A DNA stretch of 64,000 nt from Candidatus Gastranaerophilales bacterium (GCA_944325875.1 CALVBU010000001.1:62001-126000); one strand, 5' to 3'; positions 9,186-18,434 are shown, numbered from the stretch's first letter. Numbers and translations: made by a program. Notes: generated by a model not told the origin, from the letters alone.

Positions 9186-10970
9186 ATGGATAATAAGGTT
9201 AGTTTAACGGTTCAAAATCGTTTAATAATTTTTGGTTTGCTATTAAGTACAGTTCTAATTATTGCAATAGCTATTTTTGCAATTTTTAATATTCAAAAAA
9301 AATTAAATGAAGGATATCAGAATTTTGGTCAGGTTTTGTCAAAAACACTTGCAATTGAAAGTGTGGAAATCACAAAAAATTTACCTGAAAATAAAATAAA
9401 AGAAACTTTGAAAACTCATTCTGACAGTATTTTAAAAAGTCATAATGATATTGTCTTTATAGAGTTCAGAGACAAAAACGGCGATATTATATATTCAGGG
9501 AAAAATGAACTTGCTGCGACCAATAAAACAAATATTAGAGTAACGTCACCTCTTACGGCAATTGGTGATACAAATCCTATTGGTTCAGTTACAGTAGGCA
9601 TGTCTGGAAGTATTATAAGCCAGATTTCATCTACAACTCGGGCATCATTACTATTTGTATTTTCTGTTGCTTGGCTTGTATTTGCGTTTGTAATCCTTAT
9701 TAATACATATCTTATTACAAGAGAATTAAGAATTTTACAAAACGGTGTTAAGAAAATTTCTACCGGTGAATTTGGCTACAAAATACAGACAAAAGATGTA
9801 AGCTCTGAAATTGAAGAACTTTTCAATGCATTTAATGATATGTCTACAAGACTTCATATTTATGAAGAACAAAATATAGATAGAATAATGCTAGAAAGAA
9901 ACAAGTTCGAATCTGTATTAATGAGTATCGCAAACGGTGTTGTTGTATGTGATGACAATGATAATGTTGTGCTTGTAAATAATCACGCACAGACTCTTCT
10001 TGAAGTTTCTGAAAATCAGCTTCTTAATACAAAAATTCAAGAATACATTGATACATCAGGAAATGAATGTTTTAAAGATAAAATTGAACAATTTAAAGAT
10101 ACACCACTTGAAATTATTGAGAAAAAGCCTATTGAATTTAACATCAATGTTGATACAAGAGTTATTAAATCAATAATTTCTCCAATGTTTACCAGAAACA
10201 AGGATTATGTTGGATACATTATTGTATTGATTGATATGACAAAAGAAGCTGAAATGGAACAAATGCGAGCAGGATTTATATCAAATGTATCACACGAATT
10301 AAGAACCCCTGTAACAGTTCTGAGAAGCTACATTGATACTCTTTATAATTATGGAAATGAGTTTGATTATGAAACTCAAAAAGAATTTATCGGAACTATA
10401 AACCAAGAAATTATTCGACTTAATCGAATGGTAAATGACATATTAGACTTTTCAAGATTGGAAGCTAATACTGAATTGGAAAAAGAACCTAATAATATTG
10501 AACACTTGATAGAAGAATGTGCAAAACAGGTTGATGTTTTGACAAAAGAACACAATTTAAAAATAACTATAGAAAAACAATCAACGCCACCTGAATTTTT
10601 GTTCAACTATGACAGTATAGAAAGAGCTTTGACAAATTATCTTTCAAATGCAATAAAATACTCACCAGAAAATGGTGAAATAAAAATATCTTTGAATTAT
10701 TCACCAGACAAAAATGAAGTTGAAGTTGCAGTAACAGACCAAGGCTGTGGAATTTCGCTAGAGCATCAAAAGAAAATCTTTGATAGATTTTACAGAGTAG
10801 AAAACAATACACATACAATAAAAGGTACAGGTTTAGGCTTAAACTTGGTTAAAACGACTATTGAAAAACACCATTATGGTAGAGTTTTTGTCCATTCAGA
10901 ACCTGGTCAAGGCTCAACATTTGGATTCATACTTCCAACAGTTGTAAAAGAAGAATGTGAAGTTTCATAA
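9186..10970 (+). CDS. Membrane sensor histidine kinase (HAMP-PAS-HisKA-HATPase)
   Basis: This 594-residue sensor has two membrane segments (about 12-35 and 152-178) enclosing an extracytoplasmic domain of about 115 residues. A HAMP linker (ending near 230) and a PAS domain (about 240-350) follow. The HisKA helix carries phospho-acceptor His370 in SNVSHELRTP. The ATPase domain shows N box (NYLSNAIKYSP), G1 (DQGCGIS), F box (FDRFYRV) and G2 (GTGLGLNL). This is the VicK/PhoR-like architecture. No response regulator is adjacent, so it is an orphan in this window. No Shine-Dalgarno precedes the ATG and the promoter sits immediately upstream. The signal is unknown. Confidence 0.92.
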   Translation: MDNKVSLTVQNRLIIFGLLLSTVLIIAIAIFAIFNIQKKLNEGYQNFGQVLSKTLAIESVEITKNLPENKIKETLKTHSDSILKSHNDIVFIEFRDKNGDIIYSGKNELAATNKTNIRVTSPLTAIGDTNPIGSVTVGMSGSIISQISSTTRASLLFVFSVAWLVFAFVILINTYLITRELRILQNGVKKISTGEFGYKIQTKDVSSEIEELFNAFNDMSTRLHIYEEQNIDRIMLERNKFESVLMSIANGVVVCDDNDNVVLVNNHAQTLLEVSENQLLNTKIQEYIDTSGNECFKDKIEQFKDTPLEIIEKKPIEFNINVDTRVIKSIISPMFTRNKDYVGYIIVLIDMTKEAEMEQMRAGFISNVSHELRTPVTVLRSYIDTLYNYGNEFDYETQKEFIGTINQEIIRLNRMVNDILDFSRLEANTELEKEPNNIEHLIEECAKQVDVLTKEHNLKITIEKQSTPPEFLFNYDSIERALTNYLSNAIKYSPENGEIKISLNYSPDKNEVEVAVTDQGCGISLEHQKKIFDRFYRVENNTHTIKGTGLGLNLVKTTIEKHHYGRVFVHSEPGQGSTFGFILPTVVKEECEVS

Positions 10971-10990
10971 TTCGCAATAATAATTTTAAT

Positions 10991-11031
10991 AAATAAACCT
11001 CATTTATAGAAAATATAAATGAGGTTTATTT
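10991..11031. terminator. Bidirectional terminator between convergent genes
   Basis: An 18-bp perfect stem (10991-11008 with 11014-11031) closes a five-base GAAAA loop. The arms are A-rich and T-rich at the outer ends, so the hairpin can stop transcription from both the histidine kinase and the convergent TPR gene. Confidence 0.85.
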
Positions 11032-11061
11032 TTAATCTATCTAAAATCCTTAAAATTCAAA

Positions 11062-12654
11062 TTAGCTAAATAAGCCATTAATCTTATCAATAATTTCTTG
11101 CGGGTCAATTTCACCGGTAACTTTATTTATATCTTGAGCAATCTGATATAATTTAGCGGCTTCAATCTTATCTCCAGTAATTGTAATAGCTCGAGCAAGA
11201 TTAAAATGAGCAAGAGCATAATTTGGATTACACTCAATTGATTTTTTGAAAAGTTCAATAGCTTTTTGAACTCTGCCTAAATCATCAAGATAAATAACAC
11301 CCAGATTGTTATAAGCAATATCATAATTCTTATCAAACTCGATAGCTAATTCATATTCTTTAATAGCCTCATCAAGTTCACCGTTGCCCCAGTACAAGAA
11401 ACCTAAGTTACAATGAATTTTTGCATTATTAGGCTCTAAATCAAGTGCATTTCTATAAACTTGCAATGCATTATTAAAATCTTCTTTATCATAAAAAGCA
11501 CTACCAAGATTTATATAGATATCAATATCTTCGGGAGTTTGCAAATAAGCACTTTGGTAAGATGTAATAGCAGCATCTAAATCTTTTTTTGATTCTTGAT
11601 AAACAAAGCCAAGAGTTTGGTTAATAACACTTGTCCATTGTTTTTTAGGATTAAGCGTAACGGCAGTTTGGAAATGCGAAATTGCACCATCAATATCACC
11701 TTTAACAAATAATATATTTGCTAAGTTTGAGTGAACATCCGGCATATTAGGCATAATTTGAATAAGCTTTTGATAAATTTCAACTGCACTGTCATAATCA
11801 CCAATTTCTTCATAAGCTTGGCACAAATGACGGTAAGCTTCAATATTTAAACAATCAAGCCATATAGCCATTTTATATTCTGTAATCGCATCATCATATC
11901 TGCCAATAGCGCAATATACATCACCTAATAGAGAATATAATGGCACAAACCCTGGAGCTTTATCAATTGCTGCAGCATAAGTTTCAATAGCTTTATCAAA
12001 CTTTCTTGTTTGCACTAGATACATGCTTTTAACAAGCATTGGGAAAAATTTAAGGTAAGATATAAAACGCCCTACATTCTTCATAGCTTGCAAATCAAAA
12101 GGCAATGTCAATAATGAAAGGAAATACTCATATTGAGATTTCATCTTCATTTTTAAAGATTTTACAGAAGACACATTATATAAATTTGACAGTAAAAAAT
12201 GTGCACAAGAATTAGCAAAAGGCTTATATTTAATAGCCTTACGAGCATTAATAGTTGCTTCCATAAATCTTGATTTCTTAGTATAAGTTTCAGCAAGCAA
12301 ATAATAAGCTTTTGCAAGCTTAGGCTTTTTAGAAATAGCCATATCTAAGTAGTTGATAGCTTTATCCAAATCTCCTTTGTAAAAATGAGCTTGACCTATT
12401 TTAAAATAGATTTCAGCGCTATCAATATACGATTCCAAAGCTCTTTGATACTCAGTAATTGCCTCATCAATGTACTGGCAAGAGTTATAAATATCAAGAT
12501 GCCATGCAAGATATAAATCACCAAGTCTTACATGCAAATCAGCATTAGTGGGGTCTTCTTGCAAGCCAATCTGACATAACTCAATGGCACATTTAACATT
12601 ACCTGTTTTATACTCTTTATTAATCTTCTTCTCTAACTGTTTAGTATTATTCAT
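11062..12654 (-). CDS. Tetratricopeptide repeat (TPR) protein
   Basis: The 530-residue protein is built almost entirely of 34-residue TPR units with typical motifs such as AEIYFKIGQAHFYKGDLDKAI and AKIHCNLGFLYWGNGELDEAI. There is a less regular segment at about 165-215. No signal peptide or clear membrane segment is visible, so it is probably cytoplasmic. TPR arrays form a scaffold for protein-protein contacts. Nothing identifies the partner. It is separated from the convergent kinase by a bidirectional terminator and has no other gene in its transcription unit. No obvious Shine-Dalgarno precedes the ATG. Confidence 0.85.
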   Translation of the reverse strand: MNNTKQLEKKINKEYKTGNVKCAIELCQIGLQEDPTNADLHVRLGDLYLAWHLDIYNSCQYIDEAITEYQRALESYIDSAEIYFKIGQAHFYKGDLDKAINYLDMAISKKPKLAKAYYLLAETYTKKSRFMEATINARKAIKYKPFANSCAHFLLSNLYNVSSVKSLKMKMKSQYEYFLSLLTLPFDLQAMKNVGRFISYLKFFPMLVKSMYLVQTRKFDKAIETYAAAIDKAPGFVPLYSLLGDVYCAIGRYDDAITEYKMAIWLDCLNIEAYRHLCQAYEEIGDYDSAVEIYQKLIQIMPNMPDVHSNLANILFVKGDIDGAISHFQTAVTLNPKKQWTSVINQTLGFVYQESKKDLDAAITSYQSAYLQTPEDIDIYINLGSAFYDKEDFNNALQVYRNALDLEPNNAKIHCNLGFLYWGNGELDEAIKEYELAIEFDKNYDIAYNNLGVIYLDDLGRVQKAIELFKKSIECNPNYALAHFNLARAITITGDKIEAAKLYQIAQDINKVTGEIDPQEIIDKINGLFS

Positions 12655-12670
12655 AATTATTCTTAAATTC

Positions 12671-12699
12671 TTGACATTTTCCTAGAAAATATTCATACT
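12671..12699 (+). promoter_or_regulatory. Candidate promoter of the homocitrate synthase-like gene
   Basis: TTGACA (12671-12676), a 17-base spacer and CATACT (12694-12699, four of six consensus bases). The leader would be about 90 bases and end in an AAGGAG ribosome site at about 12785-12791. No recognisable riboswitch was seen in the leader. Confidence 0.45.
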
Positions 12700-12795
12700 A
12701 AACATTGTAAATAACTTTATATAAAAAAGCAAGTTATTTAATATTACTTTGCATAAGTAGTCTGCCTTTGGATATAAGCAGAATAAGGAGCATAT

Positions 12796-14100
12796 ATGAA
12801 AGAAAACAAAATTTACTTTGTAGACGTTACCAACAGAGATGGGGTACAAACTTCACGATTAGGACTTGCTAAACTCGAAAAAACTATTATCAATCTAATG
12901 TTAAATGACATGGGAATTACACAATCCGAGTTTGGATTTCCAACTACAAAGCACGAAATCAATTATCTAAACGGCAACCTTGAATTAGTTGAAAGAGGCG
13001 CAATAAACAGAACGAAACTTTCAGGCTGGATGAGAGGTATAGCTGAAGATGTTGAATTATCTTTCAAAAACGTTCCAAAACTTAAAAATGTAAATTTATC
13101 ACAATCGACTTCGGAACAAATGATTCATGGTAAATATTTAGGTAAAAAAACTCCTGAAGACATAATTGCAATGACACAAGAAGCAGTGAAATGTGCAGTG
13201 TCTAAAGGTGCAGAAATAATTGGCGTGAATGCTGAAGATGCCTCAAGAAGTGATATAGAATTTTTGATAAAATATGCAAAAGCTGCAAAAAATGCAGGGG
13301 CTCAAAGATTTAGATATTGTGATACTTTAGGCTACGAAGATCCTCAAACGACTTACGATAGAATTTATAGAATAGCAAAAGAAACAGACATGTCTATAGA
13401 ATTACACTTCCACAACGATTTAGGAATGGCTGTAGGCTGCTCTGTAATGGGTGCTAAAGCTGCTATTGATGCTGGAGTCGATGCCTATATAAATACAGCG
13501 ATAAATGGCATGGGAGAACGTGCAGGGAATGCTGATTTAGTATCTTGTCTTCTTGCAATTCTAAAATCTGCAGGATTTCAAGATAAATATCAAATTGATC
13601 CAAATATTGATTTGAGTAAAGCATGGCAACTTGCAAAATACACATCATACGCATTTGGAGTTCCTATCCCAATGAACCAGCCAGCTGTTGGAGATAATGC
13701 ATTTGCACATGAATCAGGAATCCATGCTGATGGAGCCTTAAAGGACCGCAGAAACTACGAATTATACGACTTTGAAGAATTAGGACGCGGAGAACCTGAA
13801 ATTATTGAAACAGGAAGAATGATTACAACCGGTGAATATGGCGGAATTAAAGGTTTTAGAAACGTTTATAACAATCTTGAACTTGAATTTAAAGATGAAC
13901 ATGAAGCAAGAAATATTCTTGAACTTGTAAGATATGCAAACGTTCATACTCAAAAGCCACTTACTTCTAGTGAGTTAAGATTCATCTATCACTATCCTGA
14001 TATTGCAGCAAAAGTTATGACAGTTGAGCCATATTACGAGCCTCAAGGTGCAATCAAAGAACGTGTTGAAACTACTAAAGCACCTAAAAATATTATCTAA
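12796..14100 (+). CDS. Homocitrate / 2-isopropylmalate synthase-family enzyme (DRE-TIM metallolyase)
   Basis: The 434-residue enzyme has the DRE-TIM barrel signatures: VTNRDGVQTS at residues 10-19 (metal-binding Arg-Asp), ELHFHNDLGMA with the HxH metal pair, and NGMGERAGNADL. The post-barrel AHESGIHADG motif is typical of Claisen-condensing acyltransferases. It would join acetyl-CoA to a 2-oxoacid. Its length leaves no room for the LeuA leucine-binding regulatory domain, so it resembles NifV/homocitrate or citramalate synthases. The same-strand LeuC-type aconitase two genes downstream fits the next pathway step. Choosing between 2-oxoglutarate, pyruvate and 2-oxoisovalerate as substrate is not possible from motifs alone. 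Confidence 0.85.
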   Translation: MKENKIYFVDVTNRDGVQTSRLGLAKLEKTIINLMLNDMGITQSEFGFPTTKHEINYLNGNLELVERGAINRTKLSGWMRGIAEDVELSFKNVPKLKNVNLSQSTSEQMIHGKYLGKKTPEDIIAMTQEAVKCAVSKGAEIIGVNAEDASRSDIEFLIKYAKAAKNAGAQRFRYCDTLGYEDPQTTYDRIYRIAKETDMSIELHFHNDLGMAVGCSVMGAKAAIDAGVDAYINTAINGMGERAGNADLVSCLLAILKSAGFQDKYQIDPNIDLSKAWQLAKYTSYAFGVPIPMNQPAVGDNAFAHESGIHADGALKDRRNYELYDFEELGRGEPEIIETGRMITTGEYGGIKGFRNVYNNLELEFKDEHEARNILELVRYANVHTQKPLTSSELRFIYHYPDIAAKVMTVEPYYEPQGAIKERVETTKAPKNII

Positions 14101-14102
14101 AA

Positions 14103-14564
14103 ATGTCAATAGAAAAAGTAAAAGAATATTTTAAACAATTCAATAGAGACAATGATATCTTAGAACTTGAACATTCGAGTGCTACTGTTGAACTTGCTGC
14201 TCAAGCGTTAGGAGTTGAACCTGCAAGAATTGCAAAAACATTATCATTCAAAACTGATAATGGAGCAATTCTTGTAGTTACTGCTGGTGATAAAAGAATT
14301 AATAACAAAAAATTCAAACAAACATTTTCTCTAAAAGCAAAAATGCTAACACCTGATGAAGTTTTTGAATATACAGGACATAAGATTGGAGGGGTTTGTC
14401 CATTTGGACTTCCTGACAAGAATATTAAAGTATATTTGGATGAATCATTAAAAAGATTCAATACCGTTTATCCTGCCTGTGGAAGTGGAAATTCCGCAAT
14501 TGAATTATCAATGAATGAACTTGAAAAATTCAGCAATTTTACAGAATGGGTAGATGTGACATAA
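14103..14564 (+). CDS. YbaK/EbsC-family aminoacyl-tRNA deacylase
   Basis: The 153-residue protein is a single YbaK/ProX domain. It shows the conserved Lys region (ARIAKTLSFKT), the GDKRINNKKFKQ stretch and the late HKIGGVCPFGLP loop that lines the active site. Relatives hydrolyse mischarged Cys- or Ala-tRNA(Pro). The exact specificity cannot be read from motifs. It begins two bases after the preceding stop with no Shine-Dalgarno, suggesting translational coupling, and lies between two genes of what looks like one 2-oxoacid elongation pathway. Confidence 0.85.
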   Translation: MSIEKVKEYFKQFNRDNDILELEHSSATVELAAQALGVEPARIAKTLSFKTDNGAILVVTAGDKRINNKKFKQTFSLKAKMLTPDEVFEYTGHKIGGVCPFGLPDKNIKVYLDESLKRFNTVYPACGSGNSAIELSMNELEKFSNFTEWVDVT

Positions 14565-14616
14565 ATAAATTATTTTATGATAAAATTAAATCAATAATAA
14601 GTAAGGAGATATGTAT

Positions 14617-15858
14617 ATGGGAATGACTTTAGCTGAAAAAATAATTTCTGAACACGCAGGACACGAAGTAAAAGCTGGAGAACTTGTTATTGCAAACGTT
14701 GATGTAGCTGCAGTACAAGATGGTACTGGACCTTTGACCGTTCAGGAGTTTAAAAAACTTGGCATTCCAAAACTGCATAACCCTGAAAGAAGTATTCTTT
14801 TTATTGATCACGCATCACCAAGCCCTAGAAAAGAGCTTTCTAATACTCATACAGTATTGAGAGAATTTTCAAAAGAATATGGAGCTGTTTTATCAGATGT
14901 AGGAGCTGGGGTATGTCACCAAAGACTTGTTGAAACTTTTGTAAACCCTTGTGAAATACTTGTAGGAGCAGATTCTCACACTTGTACATCTGGAGCGTTA
15001 GGTGCATTTGCAACTGGTATGGGTTCTACTGATATTGCAGTTGCAATGGCTCTTGGAAAAACTTGGTTAAAAGTACCTGCAACATTCAAAATTGAAGTAA
15101 CAGGTAAATTTAAACCAGGTATCTGCTCAAAAGATTTAATGCTACATTTAATCGGTATGATTGGAGCTGACGGTGCGACTTATAAAGCTTTAGAATTCTG
15201 CGGAGATACAATCGAAAATATGTCAATGTCAGAACGCTTTACTTTAGCAAACATGGCAGTTGAGGCTGGAGCTAAGGCTGGACTTTTTGTAACTGATGAA
15301 AAGACTAAAGAATTTTTAAAATCCAGAGGCAGAGCTGATAAATTCAGAACTTTGAAACCTGATTCTGATGCTGTTTATGAAAGAGTAATAAAAATTAATG
15401 CAGAAGACGTTGGACATACCGTTTCTTGCCCTCATACTGTTGACAATACAAAACCTGTAGAAGAACTTAAAGATATCAAAGTAAATCAAGTTTTTGTAGG
15501 AACTTGTACTAACGGGCGTATTGAAGATTTAAGAACTGTTGCAGAAATCCTTAAAGGTAATAAAGTTCATCCGGATGTTAGAATGCTAATCTGCCCTGCA
15601 TCAAAAGATGTTTATATTCAAGCACTTGATGAAGGTTTGATTAAAATATTTGTAGAAGCAAACGCAACTATTTTACCACCAGGATGCGGTCCTTGTGTTG
15701 GAGTTCATGCAGGAACTTTAGCTGACGGAGAAGTTTGTCTTGCAACCCAAAACAGAAATTTCCAAGGCAGAATGGGTAATGTAAACGGATTTATATACCT
15801 TGCATCACCTTATGTAGCAGCTTACACTGCATTACGCGGATACATTTCTGCTAAATAA
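14617..15858 (+). CDS. leuC: LeuC / homoaconitase-type dehydratase large subunit
   Basis: The 413-residue protein has the aconitase-superfamily large-subunit pattern. The 4Fe-4S cysteines occur in VFVGTCTNGR and PPGCGPCVGVHAG, and GADSHTCTSGALGAFATGMGSTD is the classic active-site stretch. It isomerises 2-alkylmalates such as isopropylmalate or homocitrate together with a LeuD small subunit. No leuD is found in this window. Its short form fits the LeuC2/HacA group shared by leucine and homocitrate pathways. The ATG at 14617 was chosen because AAGGAG at 14603-14608 spaces to it by eight bases; an ATG at 14611 is too close. Confidence 0.9.
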   Translation: MGMTLAEKIISEHAGHEVKAGELVIANVDVAAVQDGTGPLTVQEFKKLGIPKLHNPERSILFIDHASPSPRKELSNTHTVLREFSKEYGAVLSDVGAGVCHQRLVETFVNPCEILVGADSHTCTSGALGAFATGMGSTDIAVAMALGKTWLKVPATFKIEVTGKFKPGICSKDLMLHLIGMIGADGATYKALEFCGDTIENMSMSERFTLANMAVEAGAKAGLFVTDEKTKEFLKSRGRADKFRTLKPDSDAVYERVIKINAEDVGHTVSCPHTVDNTKPVEELKDIKVNQVFVGTCTNGRIEDLRTVAEILKGNKVHPDVRMLICPASKDVYIQALDEGLIKIFVEANATILPPGCGPCVGVHAGTLADGEVCLATQNRNFQGRMGNVNGFIYLASPYVAAYTALRGYISAK

Positions 15859-15929
15859 TTATAATCTTGCTATAAAAAATATAGTCCAATACAGGTATAT
15901 TTTAGCATGTTCATTTAAGTCGAAAATTT

Positions 15930-15950
15930 CCTTACTATTTGAGTAAGGAG
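15930..15950 (+). promoter_or_regulatory. Hairpin covering the ribosome site of the ECF sigma gene
   Basis: CCTTACT (15930-15936) pairs perfectly with AGTAAGG (15942-15948) around the loop ATTTG. The 3' arm contains four of the six bases of the AAGGAG Shine-Dalgarno (15945-15950) for the ATG at 15959. Translation of the sigma factor could be limited by this stem. This is sequence complementarity only, not proven regulation. Confidence 0.45.
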
Positions 15951-15958
15951 ATTTTGTT

Positions 15959-16558
15959 ATGCCTTCACACAAGCTGCAATATCGAAAACTTACTTTAGAT
16001 GAACTTGTTGTACTATCTCAACAGAGCGATTTCAAGGCTCTTGAAGAACTAATCAGACGTGAGCAAAGAAACGTATTTGCAACATTTTCATACCTTACTA
16101 AAAAACGAGAAGATGTAGCTGACCTAACACAAGAAGCACTACTACGTGTTGCAAAAAATATTCATACTCTGAAGAACCCAAAACACTTTAAAAGTTGGCT
16201 AAATCAAATCGTAACAAACCTTTTTTATGACGAACTAAGAAAAGCTTCAAGAAAACCTGATGTAATCTCTATGGATGAAGAACCTGATGAAAACCCTAAT
16301 TTTTCTTTAAAAGCAATAATACCGGACAAAAAATGTAAACCGGCAGAAAAATGTATTTCATCAGAGCTAGAACAAATTATAAAAAATGCAATTAGAGCAC
16401 TCCCTGAACAGTTTAGAATTGTAATTGTGCTAAGAGAGCTACAGGGGTTAAGTTATGAAGAAATAGCAGAAGCAACAAATACAAGTGTTGGTACAGTAAA
16501 ATCAAGGATTTCACGAGCAAGACTAAAGCTAAAAGACGGACTTAAATCTTATATTTAA
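15959..16558 (+). CDS. ECF-type RNA polymerase sigma factor
   Basis: The 199-residue protein has sigma region 2 (about residues 25-95, with REDVADLTQEALLRVAKNIHTLKNPKHFKSWL) and region 4 (about 135-195, with ALPEQFRIVIVLRELQGLSYEEIAEAT, GTVKSRISRARLKL). It lacks regions 1 and 3, as expected for the ECF class. It would redirect RNA polymerase to a stress or envelope regulon. The gene 11 bases downstream encodes a zinc-binding membrane anti-sigma factor, the usual partner. A hairpin overlaps its ribosome site. Confidence 0.93.
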   Translation: MPSHKLQYRKLTLDELVVLSQQSDFKALEELIRREQRNVFATFSYLTKKREDVADLTQEALLRVAKNIHTLKNPKHFKSWLNQIVTNLFYDELRKASRKPDVISMDEEPDENPNFSLKAIIPDKKCKPAEKCISSELEQIIKNAIRALPEQFRIVIVLRELQGLSYEEIAEATNTSVGTVKSRISRARLKLKDGLKSYI

Positions 16559-16569
16559 AGGAGCGAAAT

Positions 16570-17121
16570 ATGAATCATGAACTTAACTGCAATCAAGTAG
16601 TTACATTACTTACATTTTATATAGAAAATAAACTTGATGAAAAACTTAGCCACTGCGTCAGAGAACACCTGAACAAATGCAAAGATTGCCAAGAAAAATA
16701 CTTAAAATTAAAAAGAATTTTAGAAAATTTTTCAGAAATCAGATCAAAAATCAACGAAGAAGAAATTTCTGATTTGAAACAATACGAAACTCCTCAATAT
16801 GTAACTTTTAAAGAAAATCTTTCGGCATACGTAGATAATGAGTTAAGTGATAACGAAAATATAAAAATTAAAAAAATTGCAATATCAAATCCACTAGCGA
16901 GAAAAGATTTAGAAGAAGTATATGCTTTTAAACAATTATTGCATTCATCATTTAATAAAACAAAGTCAAATTTAAAACAGGATTATGCAAAAAAAACACT
17001 AGAAAGAATGTACTCTAAATCAACCCAAACAAAAATAAATCCATTTTATAAACTAGTAGGTCTATTTTTTTGTCTTATAGCATTTATGATTTTAGGAATA
17101 ATTAATATTTTACACTTTTAA
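16570..17121 (+). CDS. Membrane anti-sigma factor with zinc-finger domain
   Basis: The 183-residue protein begins with an anti-sigma zinc-finger module: an N-terminal CNQVVTLLTFYIENKLDE helix, then HLNKCKDC (H-x3-C-x2-C) near residues 33-40. A second, similar module starts at about residue 80 (NLSAYVDNELSDNE) but lacks the His and Cys ligands. One membrane segment lies at the C-terminus (about 162-182). It should hold the co-transcribed ECF sigma factor at the membrane until a signal releases it. The 3' end overlaps the convergent gene by 12 bases. Confidence 0.85.
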   Translation: MNHELNCNQVVTLLTFYIENKLDEKLSHCVREHLNKCKDCQEKYLKLKRILENFSEIRSKINEEEISDLKQYETPQYVTFKENLSAYVDNELSDNENIKIKKIAISNPLARKDLEEVYAFKQLLHSSFNKTKSNLKQDYAKKTLERMYSKSTQTKINPFYKLVGLFFCLIAFMILGIINILHF

Positions 17122-17790
17122 CCCGGAAGATTTTGCATAAGCACGTCTTTGATATTCAGCCATTGTTATGCCTTTAGGGTGTTCCAAATTTTTCATCTGC
17201 TTGCTATGCATCTTACTTAAAGCTAATTTTTGCTGACGAGCAGCATATTCATTTCTTAAAATAGGGGTTACAAGATTACAAGAAATTATTGAGCCTAATA
17301 AACTTGCACCAACATCTACACCGTTTTTAAATGGCTTAAACTTATCAGCTATTTCATCAAAATTCGCAAGTTTAGTAATATCAAAATCCCACTTTCCAAT
17401 AGGAGATACATCCTTAGAGTTTTTTGGAATTTTAATACCAGTTTTTTTCAAATGTTCAAGAATTGCAGGAGTAGTTAATTTACCTGTTTTAACAAGCTTT
17501 GATGCAATAGCCTTGACTGAATTTGTAATAGCATAAAAAGAAACTATATTAACAGCAGCATCTGCAACTTCTTGCGGGATAAGAAATACTTTTTGTTCTT
17601 TAGAAATTTTATCATTAAAGACAACTGCAGCAACTTGAGCAGCAGAAGACAATATCCAACCTAAAACGCCTGTATGGACAAGCATTGTCCCAGGTTGTTC
17701 ACCATATTTTTCCAAAATTACGTTTTTAAAAGAACCGCACTTTTTGGATGTCCATTGTACAAAATCATTTATCAATCCGGAATTTTTCAT
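17110..17790 (-). CDS. Unknown membrane-associated protein
   Basis: This 226-residue protein is not recognised. It has two or three moderately hydrophobic stretches (about 36-58, 71-95 and 158-176) that could be membrane segments, and a basic C-terminal tail (MAEYQRRAYAKSS). A strong GGAGGTAAG ribosome site precedes the ATG. It overlaps the upstream unknown gene by 4 bases (ATGA), so the two are translated together and probably work together. Its 3' end overlaps the convergent anti-sigma gene. It is probably lineage-specific. Confidence 0.65.
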   Translation of the reverse strand: MKNSGLINDFVQWTSKKCGSFKNVILEKYGEQPGTMLVHTGVLGWILSSAAQVAAVVFNDKISKEQKVFLIPQEVADAAVNIVSFYAITNSVKAIASKLVKTGKLTTPAILEHLKKTGIKIPKNSKDVSPIGKWDFDITKLANFDEIADKFKPFKNGVDVGASLLGSIISCNLVTPILRNEYAARQQKLALSKMHSKQMKNLEHPKGITMAEYQRRAYAKSSGLKV

Positions 17791-18320
17791 TTCTTACCTC
17801 CGGATCCATCGTCTTCTATGAGTAAATTAGTAATAAATTTAGTTAGCGGTGCATCAATTATAAAATTGGTAAATGACATAACTACAAGAGCTACAATAGT
17901 TCCCATAGCATTTTTGTACTGGTCATATGCATCTTTTGAAACTTTTGCGGCATTAGAAGGCTTAAACATTTTTAAATCCATTGCCTTAATACAACCTTTA
18001 CGAATAAGAAATCCTGTTAGAGTACCGGCAATAACTTTACCAATTGTTCTTGCAACAGACACTTTTCTTGTTTTTTCATCAACATTTTTATTATGCGCAT
18101 CAATTGCAGGCTGCATAACAATAGCTGTAGCTCCAAGTATAAGTCTTTGCTCGGCAGAAGAACACTTTCGACCAAATTTCTCTATCCAGCCAATCATGTT
18201 GTCACCCGCTATAGGCTTAAAATTTGGAATAGCATTATAAATCTTTCTACCTGTATTTTTTATACCTGAGGTAAAAGAATTTCCAAAACTTATTTGAGAT
18301 ATTCGGTTATTTGACACCAT
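17787..18320 (-). CDS. Unknown membrane protein with N-terminal F-G tag
   Basis: The 177-residue protein begins MVSNNRISQISFGNSF, which resembles the N-terminal F-x-G tag of several other unknown proteins in this window. Hydrophobic stretches at about 60-75, 90-110 and 137-158 suggest membrane insertion. The ATG at 18320 was preferred over a TTG at 18353 because it starts the tag and TATAAT lies just upstream (18348-18343). It overlaps the next gene by four bases. Function unknown. Confidence 0.6.
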   Translation of the reverse strand: MVSNNRISQISFGNSFTSGIKNTGRKIYNAIPNFKPIAGDNMIGWIEKFGRKCSSAEQRLILGATAIVMQPAIDAHNKNVDEKTRKVSVARTIGKVIAGTLTGFLIRKGCIKAMDLKMFKPSNAAKVSKDAYDQYKNAMGTIVALVVMSFTNFIIDAPLTKFITNLLIEDDGSGGKK

Positions 18321-18434
18321 ACTACTACCCAAGTCAATAAAGATTATAAACAATCAAAATTGCTTAAAAAATTTGTTATTTTAAGAAATTTTTACATTAT
18401 TATTGGTAATAGTAATATAAATCAAAAAAAACAA

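Noticed and set aside
17674-18240. 188-codon + strand frame across the two unknown membrane genes
   Set aside because: It spans the junction of two minus-strand genes that have good ribosome sites and a coupled overlap; its protein is a hydrophobic shadow.
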